A DNA stretch of 64,000 nt from Leucobacter luti (lineage in GTDB: Bacteria > Actinomycetota > Actinomycetes > Actinomycetales > Microbacteriaceae). The notes below the pieces were generated by a model that searched no databases, was not told the DNA's origin, and saw only the letters and a list, made by a program, of their open reading frames with translations. The stretch lies in NCBI RefSeq assembly GCF_019464495.1, contig NZ_CP080492.1, positions 248,001 to 312,000 of the forward strand, given 5' to 3'. The position numbers and the translations under genes were made by a program. Shown one piece after another: positions 28,588 to 37,320 of the stretch. Numbering within the stretch: position 1 is the first letter of the stretch; each line of letters opens with the position of its first letter.

Positions 28588-29829
28588 ATGCTACCGACAG
28601 CTGCCGACAACGGCGCGAGGCTTGCCGCGATTCTGCCAAGCGGACTTGCCGCAGTCTCACAGGGCCTCGGCCACAATCCACTCGAAACACTTGAGCGCGC
28701 CTTCGGTTCGCCGGGCGGGGCCCGCCTGGGAGAGCTCGATCCGCAGCAGATCCCGCCGCTGCGCTCACTCGTGTTGCTCGTCGTTGACGGTCTCGGTCAC
28801 GCGAACCTGCGAGCACGCCGCGGCCACGCGCCGACACTGGCGGGGCTCCCGCAGCGGCGCATTGAGACAGTTGCACCCTCAACGACGGGTGCCGCGTTGA
28901 CAACGATCACGACCGGCAGGCTGCCAGGGGCGCACGGACTCATTGGCTACCGGATCCGCCACCCAGAACTCGGTGTCATCACCACACTCAACGAGTGGGA
29001 TGGGATCGCTGATCGCCGCACATGGCAGCTCGCCGAGCCGCTTTTTGCGCAGGCAGCCGCACTCGGTGCTCGCCCACTGGTGATCGGCCGGCCGGCCCAC
29101 GCGAACGGTGGGCTCACCGAGGCGATACTTTCGGGTGCCGAGTATCTCGCTGGCCAGCGGATCGACGATCGTTTCGCGATTGCCTCACAAGCGCTGCGGG
29201 GCGGAGAACCGACGGTGATGTATCTCTACATTGACGAGCTCGATCGCGCGGCACACGAGTATGGCTCAGCGAGCGGTGAATGGGTGCGCAGATTGGAGCA
29301 GCTCGATGCTGCACTCACAGACTTCTTGCGCACACTGCCTGGGGAAGTCGGCGTCGTGGTGACTGCAGATCATGGCATCGTCGACGTTGCACCAGAGCAG
29401 CACGTGCTCATGGACTCAGCACCCGAACTCCTCGCGGGAGTCGCTGAGATCGGTGGTGAACCGCGGTTTCGCTCGCTCTATCTGACGCCAGGTGCGGACC
29501 CGACCGAAGTGCAACAGCGCTGGGCAGAGTCTGAACGGGATCGTGCGTGGGTATTTACCCGCGATGAGGGAATTGCTGCGGGATTGTTCGGACCCGTGGC
29601 GCCCGGCGTCGCCGAGCGGCTGGGCGATGTACTTATCGCGGCCAGGAAACGCGTCGCGTACACCTTGAGTAGCGACGATGCTGGCTCTCACGCCATGATC
29701 GGGCAACACGGGTCATTCAGCGATGAGGAGCGCGGTGTGCCGCTCGCGCTGGGTGGGGCACTTGCTGGGACCAGTTTCGCGGCTCTGGTCACTGCCGTCG
29801 CGAGCCGCAGCGGAGTCAACGGAACCTGA
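28588..29829 (+). CDS. Alkaline phosphatase/nucleotide pyrophosphatase superfamily protein
   Basis: 413 residues from ATG 28588, with GGAG 3 nt upstream; ATG 28579 is an alternative. Metal-site motifs of the type I phosphodiesterase/nucleotide pyrophosphatase fold are visible: [11 protein letters not shown] (Asp), the nucleophile threonine in [32 protein letters not shown] (Asp and His), [11 protein letters not shown] (Asp-His), and a late [11 protein letters not shown] (His). It should hydrolyse phosphodiester or pyrophosphate bonds. There is no signal peptide, so it is probably cytoplasmic. It is divergent from parC with 10 bp between the start codons. Confidence 0.88.
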   Translation: MLPTAADNGARLAAILPSGLAAVSQGLGHNPLETLERAFGSPGGARLGELDPQQIPPLRSLVLLVVDGLGHANLRARRGHAPTLAGLPQRRIETVAPSTTGAALTTITTGRLPGAHGLIGYRIRHPELGVITTLNEWDGIADRRTWQLAEPLFAQAAALGARPLVIGRPAHANGGLTEAILSGAEYLAGQRIDDRFAIASQALRGGEPTVMYLYIDELDRAAHEYGSASGEWVRRLEQLDAALTDFLRTLPGEVGVVVTADHGIVDVAPEQHVLMDSAPELLAGVAEIGGEPRFRSLYLTPGADPTEVQQRWAESERDRAWVFTRDEGIAAGLFGPVAPGVAERLGDVLIAARKRVAYTLSSDDAGSHAMIGQHGSFSDEERGVPLALGGALAGTSFAALVTAVASRSGVNGT

Positions 29830-29865
29830 GTTCGAGGGGCGCTCCACAGGGGGGCGCCCCTGTCG

Positions 29866-31149
29866 CTACTGGTTCGGGTCTTCGTCGCTGCGAGTACCGA
29901 ACAGGATGTCGTCCCAGCTGGGGATTGATGCGCGTCCCTTTTTGGGAAGCTTTTCCTGTGTATCTTCGGCCTTCTCTGGCGCAGGAGCTTCAGAGTTTGG
30001 CGCGGCTGCAAGCGACTCGGCGGGGGACCGCGGCGCCTTCGGGAGCGGTTTGGTGGCATTCGCTGGCGCAGCGGGAGCTTCGCTGCGACTCCCACGGGGC
30101 GGTGCAGAGCCACTCACTCCACTCGCACCCCAGATGCTGCGTGCACGTGCTTCGGAGGGCGGCGGCGTCGGTTCGGGAAGTTCCAGCTGAGCTTCGCCGC
30201 CCACGTCTGCGCCCGGCGTTTCTGGTGCGGCCGTCTCTGCAACTTCGGCGAGTGCTGCTGCGCGGTTCGCTTCGTCGCGCTCGCCTCTCCTGCGGCGCAG
30301 GGCGTCAAGCAAATCAGCGGTCTGGCTGAGATCCACCGGGAGCGCTTCACTCGTCTTGATGGCGCGTTGGTCGATCTCGCGCCTGCGCTCGTAGTCGGCC
30401 TCGACACTCTCCGGTGTCGCGTCCTGTACGGCGTCCGACGGAGAATCCTGAGCGGCTGGAGATGAAGCGTCCGCCAGCTCAACAGTAGGTGCCTCTGCAA
30501 CGGCCGAAGCCACTTCGTTTGCGTCAAACGCTCCCGAGTCGAAGCGTGTCGCTCCATCCGCGGTGTCAACCGCTCGGAGCTTCGGAATCAGCCGATCGCC
30601 CACCTCGCCCTGTTTCGACAAGTTCACCGCGTCCGGAGTAATGGGGGAGAGCGCGCCCTTGCGGTGCTCGAATGCCCACACCGCACGGTGAGCCACGTCA
30701 TGAGAGATGAACTCGAGACCGATCATCCACCCGGTCTCCTCGTCGCGCCAGGACGACCACTCGCTGGCATCTGCGCCGAGGGAGATGAGGCGTTCCTGAA
30801 TGACGGATCCGAAGCGCTGATCCGAGTCTGCGTGCGCTTCAGCGCGCACAGGCACAGCGTGCGCGCGCTCAAGGACATACCGACGCTCTGCGAGCACGGG
30901 TTCCTCGTAACGCTCGATATCGGACTCGTCGAGCCCGGTCTGAGCGACGATTTCGGCACGCGTCTTCCCGGCGCGGATCAGGGCCTGGATCTCACGCGGC
31001 CGCACCTTGCTCGTATCGCGTTCGCGCCGGCTCAGTGCCCGCAATTCGCTCAGTACGGCATCGTCGACGACGAGTCGGAATTCCTGGTCGGCATCGTTCG
31101 CAACGATGAGTGTCTGATCCTCACGTCGCACAAAGCGCAATTCATCCAT
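29866..31149 (-). CDS. sepH: Septation protein SepH
   Basis: 427 residues from the ATG at 31149, with GAAGGGATG upstream. The conserved N-terminal DUF3071 domain (MDELRFVRRED through ~170) contains a helix-turn-helix-like part, RPREIQALIRAGKTRAEIVAQ. A long Ala/Glu/Pro-rich disordered middle follows (~200-400). The conserved C-terminal tail reads IPSWDDILFGTR. In Streptomyces and mycobacteria SepH binds FtsZ and stimulates ring assembly; that role is inferred from the family. It converges with the phosphatase gene and is divergent from the DUF4193 gene. Confidence 0.92.
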   Translation of the reverse strand: MDELRFVRREDQTLIVANDADQEFRLVVDDAVLSELRALSRRERDTSKVRPREIQALIRAGKTRAEIVAQTGLDESDIERYEEPVLAERRYVLERAHAVPVRAEAHADSDQRFGSVIQERLISLGADASEWSSWRDEETGWMIGLEFISHDVAHRAVWAFEHRKGALSPITPDAVNLSKQGEVGDRLIPKLRAVDTADGATRFDSGAFDANEVASAVAEAPTVELADASSPAAQDSPSDAVQDATPESVEADYERRREIDQRAIKTSEALPVDLSQTADLLDALRRRRGERDEANRAAALAEVAETAAPETPGADVGGEAQLELPEPTPPPSEARARSIWGASGVSGSAPPRGSRSEAPAAPANATKPLPKAPRSPAESLAAAPNSEAPAPEKAEDTQEKLPKKGRASIPSWDDILFGTRSDEDPNQ

Positions 31150-31359
31150 CGGCGCATCCCTTCCTCGCTCGCGAACCAGGGTGACACACCTCACCGGTGG
31201 TGTGCAGTATTGACGCGGCGCGTAGGAAACTTCGGGCACATACATTTCGCGTACAGAGAACTCGGAGGCTCAGAGTTTGCATGAAACGTGAATCGTACGG
31301 CAGACTATGGCCGCTCGATGGTTGTGGTGCTGAAATACGGCACAAGATTGCAGGAGAGA

Positions 31360-31650
31360 ATGGCTACTGATTACGACGCCCCCCGGAAGTCCGAAGAAGA
31401 AGCCGACTCCATTGAGGCGCTGAAAGAACGCGGGCCCGCTAAGGGCGCTTCGGGCCTCGATTCGGAGGACGCCGATAACCCCAGTTTTGATCTAGGCGGA
31501 TCAGATCTGTCCGACGTGGAACTCGACGTCGTCGTGCTTCCACAGCAGGATGACGAGTTCACCTGCGTCAATTGCTTCCTGGTGCGCCACCGCTCCCAGA
31601 TGGATCACCAGACTGATCTTGGACCTATTTGCGCGGAGTGCGCGGTCTAA
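31360..31650 (+). CDS. DUF4193 small zinc-binding protein
   Basis: 96 residues from an ATG with CAGGAGAG upstream. The N-terminal half is acidic and disordered. The C-terminal half carries FTCVNCFLVRHRSQ and ICAECAV, two CxxC pairs that should bind zinc. It matches the actinobacterial DUF4193 family, which sits beside the DUF3093 gene and dut across the phylum. No function is known. Confidence 0.88.
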   Translation: MATDYDAPRKSEEEADSIEALKERGPAKGASGLDSEDADNPSFDLGGSDLSDVELDVVVLPQQDDEFTCVNCFLVRHRSQMDHQTDLGPICAECAV

Positions 31651-31779
31651 GTTCATCAGGGTGCGGGCGCACGGTGCTCGCACCACCGCGTGACAGTGCA
31701 CGGTTGAGGCCGTGGGAACGCTGCGTGGCCGCTGTGACGGGAAACCCACGCGGAGCAATTTCGACCCCGGAAACACATG

Positions 31780-31827
31780 AAAGCCCGCGTCACCGCTCTC
31801 GAATGCGAGGGGTGACGCGGGCTTTTC
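31780..31827. terminator. Bidirectional terminator between DUF4193 and DUF3093 genes
   Basis: AAAGCCCGCGTCACC at 31780-31794 pairs perfectly with 31811-31825, with a CTCTCG/GCGAGG inner stem and TTTT at the end on the plus strand. A run of A on the left side supplies U residues for the minus strand. It serves both convergent genes. Confidence 0.8.
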
Positions 31828-31850
31828 CGTGCCTGCGCAACGCCTGGAAC

Positions 31851-32339
31851 TTAGCCCCGAGCTGCGACGATGGCGTCTGCAAGCTTCTTCGGGTGCCGTG
31901 TGGTGATGATCCAGTACGGAGCGGGGTCTGCAGGATCAATGTTCACGATCCGGAGCCCGCGGTGGATCCAACCGCGCACCATCAGAAAGCTCCGAGCGTC
32001 AAGGCCGGGCCCGATTGCCGCGCGGAGCGCCTCGCTCCCCAGCAGTTCGATGTCACCGAGCTGATTGACCGGGATCGAAGCATGTCCGGCGATGAGCGTA
32101 TTCCCCGACACCCGCACCGTGGGCGCGAGGAGGAGCATCGTCACACACGCAATCACGAACACGATCACTCCCATCGGGATCGCGAACGGAGCGTTAATCG
32201 GGGTGAACACGAGCGCTACAGCCGGAACAATGAGCAGCAAGGCGATGAATAGCCCTGGTCCCGGTACCAAGCGCTCGCGGTATTCCGGAGAAGAAGGTGT
32301 TGCGGAGGCCGCGCTGGAGGCGGAAACGTCGCTCGTCAT
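31851..32339 (-). CDS. DUF3093 membrane protein
   Basis: 162 residues from the ATG at 32339. A Ser/Ala-rich start is followed by YRERLVPGPGLFIAL, two transmembrane helices (~35-80) and a cytoplasmic or extracellular domain with ARSFLMVRGWIHRGLRIVNIDPADP and the closing WIITTRHPKKLADAI. This fits DUF3093, found next to dut in most actinobacteria. Function is unknown. It is divergent from dut with ~98 bp between the starts. Confidence 0.88.
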   Translation of the reverse strand: MTSDVSASSAASATPSSPEYRERLVPGPGLFIALLLIVPAVALVFTPINAPFAIPMGVIVFVIACVTMLLLAPTVRVSGNTLIAGHASIPVNQLGDIELLGSEALRAAIGPGLDARSFLMVRGWIHRGLRIVNIDPADPAPYWIITTRHPKKLADAIVAARG

Positions 32340-32437
32340 GCTCTCATTATCTCTCAAGCGCCTACGCCCTCGCTGTGTGCGCAGGTGCTTCAGCAAAGAG
32401 TGAGTCCGCGGGCGGGATGATCCGATAACCTGGCCGG

Positions 32438-32875
32438 GTGACCGATGTAGTTGAGATTCCGTTCCACGCTGAGAATGCGCCCCGTTACGCACACGCGGAT
32501 GACGCAGGTGCCGACTTGATGGCTTCCGAGCCAGTGACGCTCGCGCCGGGCGCTCGCGCGCTCGTGGGCACCGGTGTCGCGATCGCGTTGCCCGAAGGCT
32601 ATGCGGGTTTCGTGGTGCCGCGCAGCGGGCTCGCAGCCAAACATGGCATCACAGTGGTCAATTCGCCCGGCACGATCGATGCCGGGTACCGCGGTGAAAT
32701 CAAGGTCACCCTGCTCAATACGGATCAAAACACGGCATTCGACGTGGAGGTGGGGGATCGCATTGCCCAACTCATCATCATGCCGGTGTCGCGCGCAACG
32801 TTTATTCCGGTTGCAGAGCTGCCCGAGAGCGTGCGCGGCACCAGCGGTTTCGGCTCAACCGGAGTCCGCGGCTAA
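32438..32875 (+). CDS. dut: dUTP diphosphatase
   Basis: 145 residues, GTG start. It hydrolyses dUTP to dUMP, keeping uracil out of DNA and feeding thymidylate synthesis. The five trimeric dUTPase motifs are present: HADDAGADLMA, VPRSGLAAKHGI, VVNSPGTIDAGYRGEIKV, GDRIAQLIIMPV and the C-terminal phosphate-binding arm TSGFGSTGVRG. It is followed on the same strand by the DUF3710 and DUF3159 genes. Confidence 0.96.
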   Translation: MTDVVEIPFHAENAPRYAHADDAGADLMASEPVTLAPGARALVGTGVAIALPEGYAGFVVPRSGLAAKHGITVVNSPGTIDAGYRGEIKVTLLNTDQNTAFDVEVGDRIAQLIIMPVSRATFIPVAELPESVRGTSGFGSTGVRG

Positions 32876-32960
32876 GAATCTTGGGCACGCGGCCACTTCG
32901 GTCGTGTTGCCTCACCGTTAAGGCCTCGCATTGCGGGGAGCGAACAAGGAGTAGACGAGT

Positions 32961-33650
32961 ATGAGCGACGAACAGCGCGAGCAGGAGGCGGCAGAGCCGC
33001 AGCGAACCGCCGAAGAAGTGGAACTGCGCGAGGCCACCCCCGATGAGGTGGATGACACCAAGTCCGCACCGGAGGATCGCGAGGTCGCCGGACCGTTCGA
33101 CGCAGCGGAAGTGCCCGCTATGCGCCCGTACGTCGATCTCGGTGGCATCAAGGTGGCACCACGCGAGGGACTGCAGCTCAGGCTCGAGGTTGACGAGCGT
33201 GCGAATCGAGTCGTCGCGGTGTCCCTCGAGTATGCCGAGTCCCTCCTCCAGGTGCAGGCGTTTGCCGCTCCGAAGACTACGGGCCTGTGGCACGGAGTGC
33301 GCGGAGAGCTGACCCAGCAGATGAGCGCTCAGGGTGCCACCGTTGCTGAGGAATCCGGCCCGCTCGGCCCCGAGCTGCTGGTGCAAACCACGGCCACTGC
33401 CGAACAGGGCGGATCCCGCACGGTGCGCTTCATCGCGGTTGACGGCCCACGGTGGATGCTGCGTGGAGTTCTCATGGGGCAGGGCGCGACGGACTCGCAG
33501 GCGCGTGAGCGCGTGCTTGAGGTGTTCCGCGAACTCGTGGTTGTCCGTGGCGATCAGCCCATGCCGCCGAGTGAGCTGCTCCCGCTCAAGGTGCCCGCCG
33601 GAGTCCAGGCTCAGCGCACGGACGCACCAGATGGGGCGCAGCCCGCGTGA
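32961..33650 (+). CDS. DUF3710 protein
   Basis: 229 residues. A ~45-residue acidic disordered N-terminus precedes the DUF3710 domain (GPFDAAEVPAMRPYVDLGGIKV, VQAFAAPKTTGLWHGVRGEL, FIAVDGPRWMLRGVL). The C-terminus has LLPLKVPAGVQAQ. It belongs to the conserved actinobacterial block after dut. The function is unknown. Its stop overlaps the DUF3159 start by four bases, so the two proteins are translationally coupled. Confidence 0.88.
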   Translation: MSDEQREQEAAEPQRTAEEVELREATPDEVDDTKSAPEDREVAGPFDAAEVPAMRPYVDLGGIKVAPREGLQLRLEVDERANRVVAVSLEYAESLLQVQAFAAPKTTGLWHGVRGELTQQMSAQGATVAEESGPLGPELLVQTTATAEQGGSRTVRFIAVDGPRWMLRGVLMGQGATDSQARERVLEVFRELVVVRGDQPMPPSELLPLKVPAGVQAQRTDAPDGAQPA

Positions 33651-34447
33651 GCGTGAACAGTGGGCCCCTCGAACCAGAACGTGAGCCGGCGGAGGAAGCG
33701 CAGAGTGGCGCTCACCCCGCGCAGGGAGTTCCGGTCGGGGCGGTCCAGCGGCTCGGCGGGATGGCCCGTGCCGTTCAGGCAGGCGCCGCAGGCGAGGACG
33801 TCAACGCGCAGAACGTGCTCGCCACGATCGGCGGCTGGCGTGGGGTCGCGGAAACGTTGCTGCCCAGCTTGATTTTCCTCGGAATTTACGTCCCGACTCA
33901 AGATGCGCGGCTCGCCGCGATCGTGCCGGGCGTGCTCGCCGTGATCCTGTTTGTCATCCGTCTCGTGCGGCGGGAGACGCCAGTCTCGGCGCTGTCAGGC
34001 ATGCTCGGGGTTGGCATTGCCGTGCTCATCACCCTGGTCACGGGACGCGGCGTCGACTACTTCCTGTGGGGATTCGTCATCAACACGGCGTGGGCCCTTG
34101 GGCTCGTGATTTCGTTGCTCATTGGCTGGCCAGCCATCGGTCTTGTGATCGGGTTTGTACGTGGCGATCTCACAGGGTGGCGGCGTGAACTGCGGCTGAA
34201 GCGCATGGGCACGCTGCTGACGCTGCTCTGGCTCGCGATGTTCGTTGCGCGCCTCGCTGTGCAGCTTCCGATGTATCTCGCAGAGCAGGTCACCGCGCTC
34301 GGCGCGGCCAGGATCGTAATGGGCACGCCGCTGTTCGCTGCTGTGATCATTGTCACCTGGTTCGGGGTTCGGCGTGTCGCGAAATCATCTGATGATTCGA
34401 AGCCCGATATCGTTGGGAGCACTGGGCAAACCGCCCCGCCGGAGTGA
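33647..34447 (+). CDS. DUF3159 membrane protein
   Basis: 266 residues from an overlapping GTG (GTGA). The first ~60 residues are polar. Residues ~65-250 hold about six hydrophobic helices with the family block LPSLIFLGIYV and a polar GFVRGDLTGWRRELRLKRM loop. It is an integral membrane protein of unknown function, conserved downstream of dut and the DUF3710 gene in actinobacteria. It is the last gene before the acnA promoter. Confidence 0.88.
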   Translation: MSVNSGPLEPEREPAEEAQSGAHPAQGVPVGAVQRLGGMARAVQAGAAGEDVNAQNVLATIGGWRGVAETLLPSLIFLGIYVPTQDARLAAIVPGVLAVILFVIRLVRRETPVSALSGMLGVGIAVLITLVTGRGVDYFLWGFVINTAWALGLVISLLIGWPAIGLVIGFVRGDLTGWRRELRLKRMGTLLTLLWLAMFVARLAVQLPMYLAEQVTALGAARIVMGTPLFAAVIIVTWFGVRRVAKSSDDSKPDIVGSTGQTAPPE

Positions 34448-34475
34448 GTCTTGAGGGCTCCATTTCGGTGTAGAG

Positions 34476-34495
34476 TTATCTTGACATCGAGATAA
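34476..34495 (+). promoter_or_regulatory. Imperfect palindrome at the acnA promoter
   Basis: TTATCTTGAC/ATCGAGATAA is a 20-bp inverted repeat with 8 of 10 matching pairs, ending 14 bp before the acnA ATG and overlapping the region where the transcription start should fall. This is a typical position for a repressor operator. Actinobacterial aconitase genes are known targets of TetR-type AcnR and MarR-type regulators; which one applies here is not shown. Confidence 0.5.
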
Positions 34496-34509
34496 ATTGG
34501 AGGAGCCTC

Positions 34510-37179
34510 ATGGGAGCCGTCAACAGCTTCGACGCGAAGAGCACCCTCGCCGTCGGCGAGCAGGACTACGAGATCTACCGGATCGACCGCGTACCCGGCC
34601 ACGAGCGTTTGCCCTACAGCCTGAAGGTGCTGCTGGAAAACCTGCTCCGCACCGAAGACGGTGCGAACGTCACGAAGGCGCACATCGAGGCGCTGGGCGG
34701 CTGGGATCCCGCAGCACAGCCCGACACGGAGATTCAGTTCACCCCGGCACGCGTCATCATGCAGGACTTCACCGGCGTTCCCTGCGTGGTTGACCTCGCG
34801 ACGATGCGTGAGGCCGTCGTCGATCTCGGGGGCACGCCCGACAAGATCAACCCGCTGGCACCCGCTGAGATGGTCATCGACCACTCGGTGATCTCCGATG
34901 TGTACGGCTCCGCTGACGCAGCTGCGCGCAACGTTGAGATCGAGTACCAGCGCAACGGCGAGCGCTACCAGTTCCTGCGCTGGGGCCAGGGGGCGTTTGA
35001 CGAGTTCAAGGTGGTCCCGCCCGGGACAGGCATCGTGCACCAGGTCAACATTGAATACCTGGCGCGCGTCACCTTCACTCGCACGGTCAACGGCGCGCTC
35101 CAGGCGTACCCCGACACCTGTGTTGGCACCGACTCGCACACCACGATGGAGAACGGCCTCGGCGTGCTGGGCTGGGGTGTTGGCGGCATTGAGGCCGAGG
35201 CCGCTATGCTCGGTCAGCCCATCTCGATGCTGATCCCACGCGTCGTCGGTTTCAAGCTTTCTGGCAAGATCCCCGCAGGCGTTACTGCGACCGATGTGGT
35301 GCTCACGATCACTCAGATGCTGCGCCAGCACGGCGTCGTCGGCAAGTTCGTCGAGTTCTACGGGGAGGGCGTTGGCTCCGTGCCGCTCGCGAACCGCGCC
35401 ACCATCGGCAATATGAGCCCGGAGTTCGGCTCGACCGCGGCGATGTTCCCAGTGGACGATGTGACGCTTGACTACCTCCGCCTCACCGGGCGCAGCGAAG
35501 AGCAGATCGCCCTGATCAAGGCGTACACCCAGGAGCAGGGCATGTGGCATGACCCTGCGAAGGAGCCCGAGTTCAGCGAGTACCTCGAGCTCGATCTCAG
35601 CACGGTCGTGTCTTCGATCGCCGGCCCGAAGCGTCCGCAGGATCGCATCGAGCTCACCGCGGCGAAGACGCAGTTCGAGACCGATCTCAAGAACTACGCG
35701 CAGGCAGCCAACCCCGCAAAGGTCACAGACACTGCAGGTAACGAGTTCGAACTCGATCACGGCGCGGTGACGCTCGCTTCGATCACCTCGTGCACGAACA
35801 CCTCGAACCCCTCGGTCATGCTCGCGGCGGGCGTGCTCGCTCGCAACGCAGTCGCTAAGGGCCTCAAGGCGCAGCCCTGGGTCAAGACTACGCTGGCACC
35901 GGGATCCAAGGTCGTCACGGACTACTACGAGAAGTCGGGTCTGAATCAGGACCTTGAAGCCCTGGGCTTCTACACCGTCGGTTATGGCTGCGTGACCTGC
36001 ATCGGAAACTCCGGCCCGCTGAACGAGGAGATCTCGCACGCGGTCAACGAGAACGATCTGGCCGTCACGGCCGTGCTCTCGGGTAACCGCAACTTCGAGG
36101 GCCGCATCAACCCGGATATCAAGATGAACTACCTCGCGAGCCCGCCGCTCGTGATCGCGTACTCGCTTGCCGGCACGATGGACTTCGACTTCGACACGGA
36201 GTCACTCGGCAAGGATCACGACGGAAACGACGTCTTCCTGCGTGACATCTGGCCCGACCCGACCGAGGTGCAGCAGATCGCCGACGCCTCGATCGACTCC
36301 GACATGTTCACGTCGAAGTACGCCACAGTGTTCGACGGTGACGAGCACTGGACCTCGCTGCCGACACCCGACGGCAACACCTTCGCCTGGGACGAAAAGT
36401 CGACCTACGTGCGCAAGGCACCGTACTTCGAGGGCATGACCCTCGAGACGGTTCCGGTCACCGACATCTCGGGTGCGCGCGTGCTCGCCAAGCTCGGCGA
36501 TTCGGTCACCACTGACCACATCAGCCCCGCTGGCAGCTTCCGCGCTGAGACTCCGGCCGGTCAGTACTTGGTCGAGAACGGCATCGCGGTGCGCGATTTC
36601 AACACCTATGGCTCGCGCCGTGGCAACCATGAGGTCATGATCCGCGGCACCTTCGCGAACATCCGCCTCCGCAACCAGCTCCTCGACAACGTAGAAGGTG
36701 GGTTCACGCGCGACTTCACCCAGGAGGGCGCACCGAAGTCCTACATCTACGATGCGTCGCAGAACTACCAGGCAGCTGGTATCCCACTCGTGGTGCTCGG
36801 TGGCAAGGAATACGGTTCGGGCTCCTCACGCGACTGGGCCGCAAAGGGCACCAGTCTGCTGGGTGTTAAGGCCGTGATCACCGAGAGCTTCGAGCGTATT
36901 CACCGCTCGAACCTGATCGGTATGGGCGTACTGCCGCTGCAGTTCCCCGTGGGCGAGAGCGCTGATTCGCTCGGACTTGACGGCACGGAGACGTTCGACA
37001 TTGCCGGCGTCACGCAGCTCAACGAGGGCGTCACCCCGAAGACCGTTGCCGTGACAGCGACGAAGGCTGACGGCAACGTCGTCGCCTTCGACGCGGTCGT
37101 GCGCATCGACACCCCGGGTGAGGCGGACTACTACCGCAACGGCGGTATTCTCCAGTACGTGCTGCGTTCGCTCGTCTAG
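34510..37179 (+). CDS. acnA: Aconitate hydratase A
   Basis: 889 residues, full length for AcnA/IRP1-type aconitase. It isomerises citrate to isocitrate in the TCA cycle. The 4Fe-4S ligands are visible: the first Cys in [14 protein letters not shown] and the pair in [14 protein letters not shown]. Substrate-binding segments include [21 protein letters not shown] and [12 protein letters not shown] of the swivelling C-terminal domain. The ATG is preceded by TTGGAGGAGCCTC, a strong ribosome site. It is monocistronic, with an operator-like palindrome in front and a hairpin behind. Confidence 0.97.
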   Translation: MGAVNSFDAKSTLAVGEQDYEIYRIDRVPGHERLPYSLKVLLENLLRTEDGANVTKAHIEALGGWDPAAQPDTEIQFTPARVIMQDFTGVPCVVDLATMREAVVDLGGTPDKINPLAPAEMVIDHSVISDVYGSADAAARNVEIEYQRNGERYQFLRWGQGAFDEFKVVPPGTGIVHQVNIEYLARVTFTRTVNGALQAYPDTCVGTDSHTTMENGLGVLGWGVGGIEAEAAMLGQPISMLIPRVVGFKLSGKIPAGVTATDVVLTITQMLRQHGVVGKFVEFYGEGVGSVPLANRATIGNMSPEFGSTAAMFPVDDVTLDYLRLTGRSEEQIALIKAYTQEQGMWHDPAKEPEFSEYLELDLSTVVSSIAGPKRPQDRIELTAAKTQFETDLKNYAQAANPAKVTDTAGNEFELDHGAVTLASITSCTNTSNPSVMLAAGVLARNAVAKGLKAQPWVKTTLAPGSKVVTDYYEKSGLNQDLEALGFYTVGYGCVTCIGNSGPLNEEISHAVNENDLAVTAVLSGNRNFEGRINPDIKMNYLASPPLVIAYSLAGTMDFDFDTESLGKDHDGNDVFLRDIWPDPTEVQQIADASIDSDMFTSKYATVFDGDEHWTSLPTPDGNTFAWDEKSTYVRKAPYFEGMTLETVPVTDISGARVLAKLGDSVTTDHISPAGSFRAETPAGQYLVENGIAVRDFNTYGSRRGNHEVMIRGTFANIRLRNQLLDNVEGGFTRDFTQEGAPKSYIYDASQNYQAAGIPLVVLGGKEYGSGSSRDWAAKGTSLLGVKAVITESFERIHRSNLIGMGVLPLQFPVGESADSLGLDGTETFDIAGVTQLNEGVTPKTVAVTATKADGNVVAFDAVVRIDTPGEADYYRNGGILQYVLRSLV

Positions 37180-37195
37180 GGACGCTACGCGCTAT

Positions 37196-37227
37196 ACAGG
37201 GCCCGGGTGCATGCACTCGGGCCCTGT
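37196..37227 (+). terminator. Terminator of acnA
   Basis: ACAGGGCCCGGGTG at 37196-37209 pairs with 37214-37227 (one G-U) around a CATG loop, 17 bp after the acnA stop. It has no U-tract. Confidence 0.75.
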
Positions 37228-37320
37228 GCGTGTGTGCTGGTGCAGCTTCACCACGCTCCGGCGAGTAGACTGTTGAGATACTCCGCCACTCTCGGCTGGG
37301 GCTGAAGGGGAGGTAACCGG

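Noticed and set aside
34057..36039. Long minus-strand open frame opposite DUF3159 and acnA
   Set aside because: It is antisense to two strongly conserved genes and its protein is Arg/His/Val-rich without domain features; high-GC DNA produces such frames. The same holds for 20928-22124 (-), 23527-24666 (-), 41766-43457 (+) and 66-767 (+).
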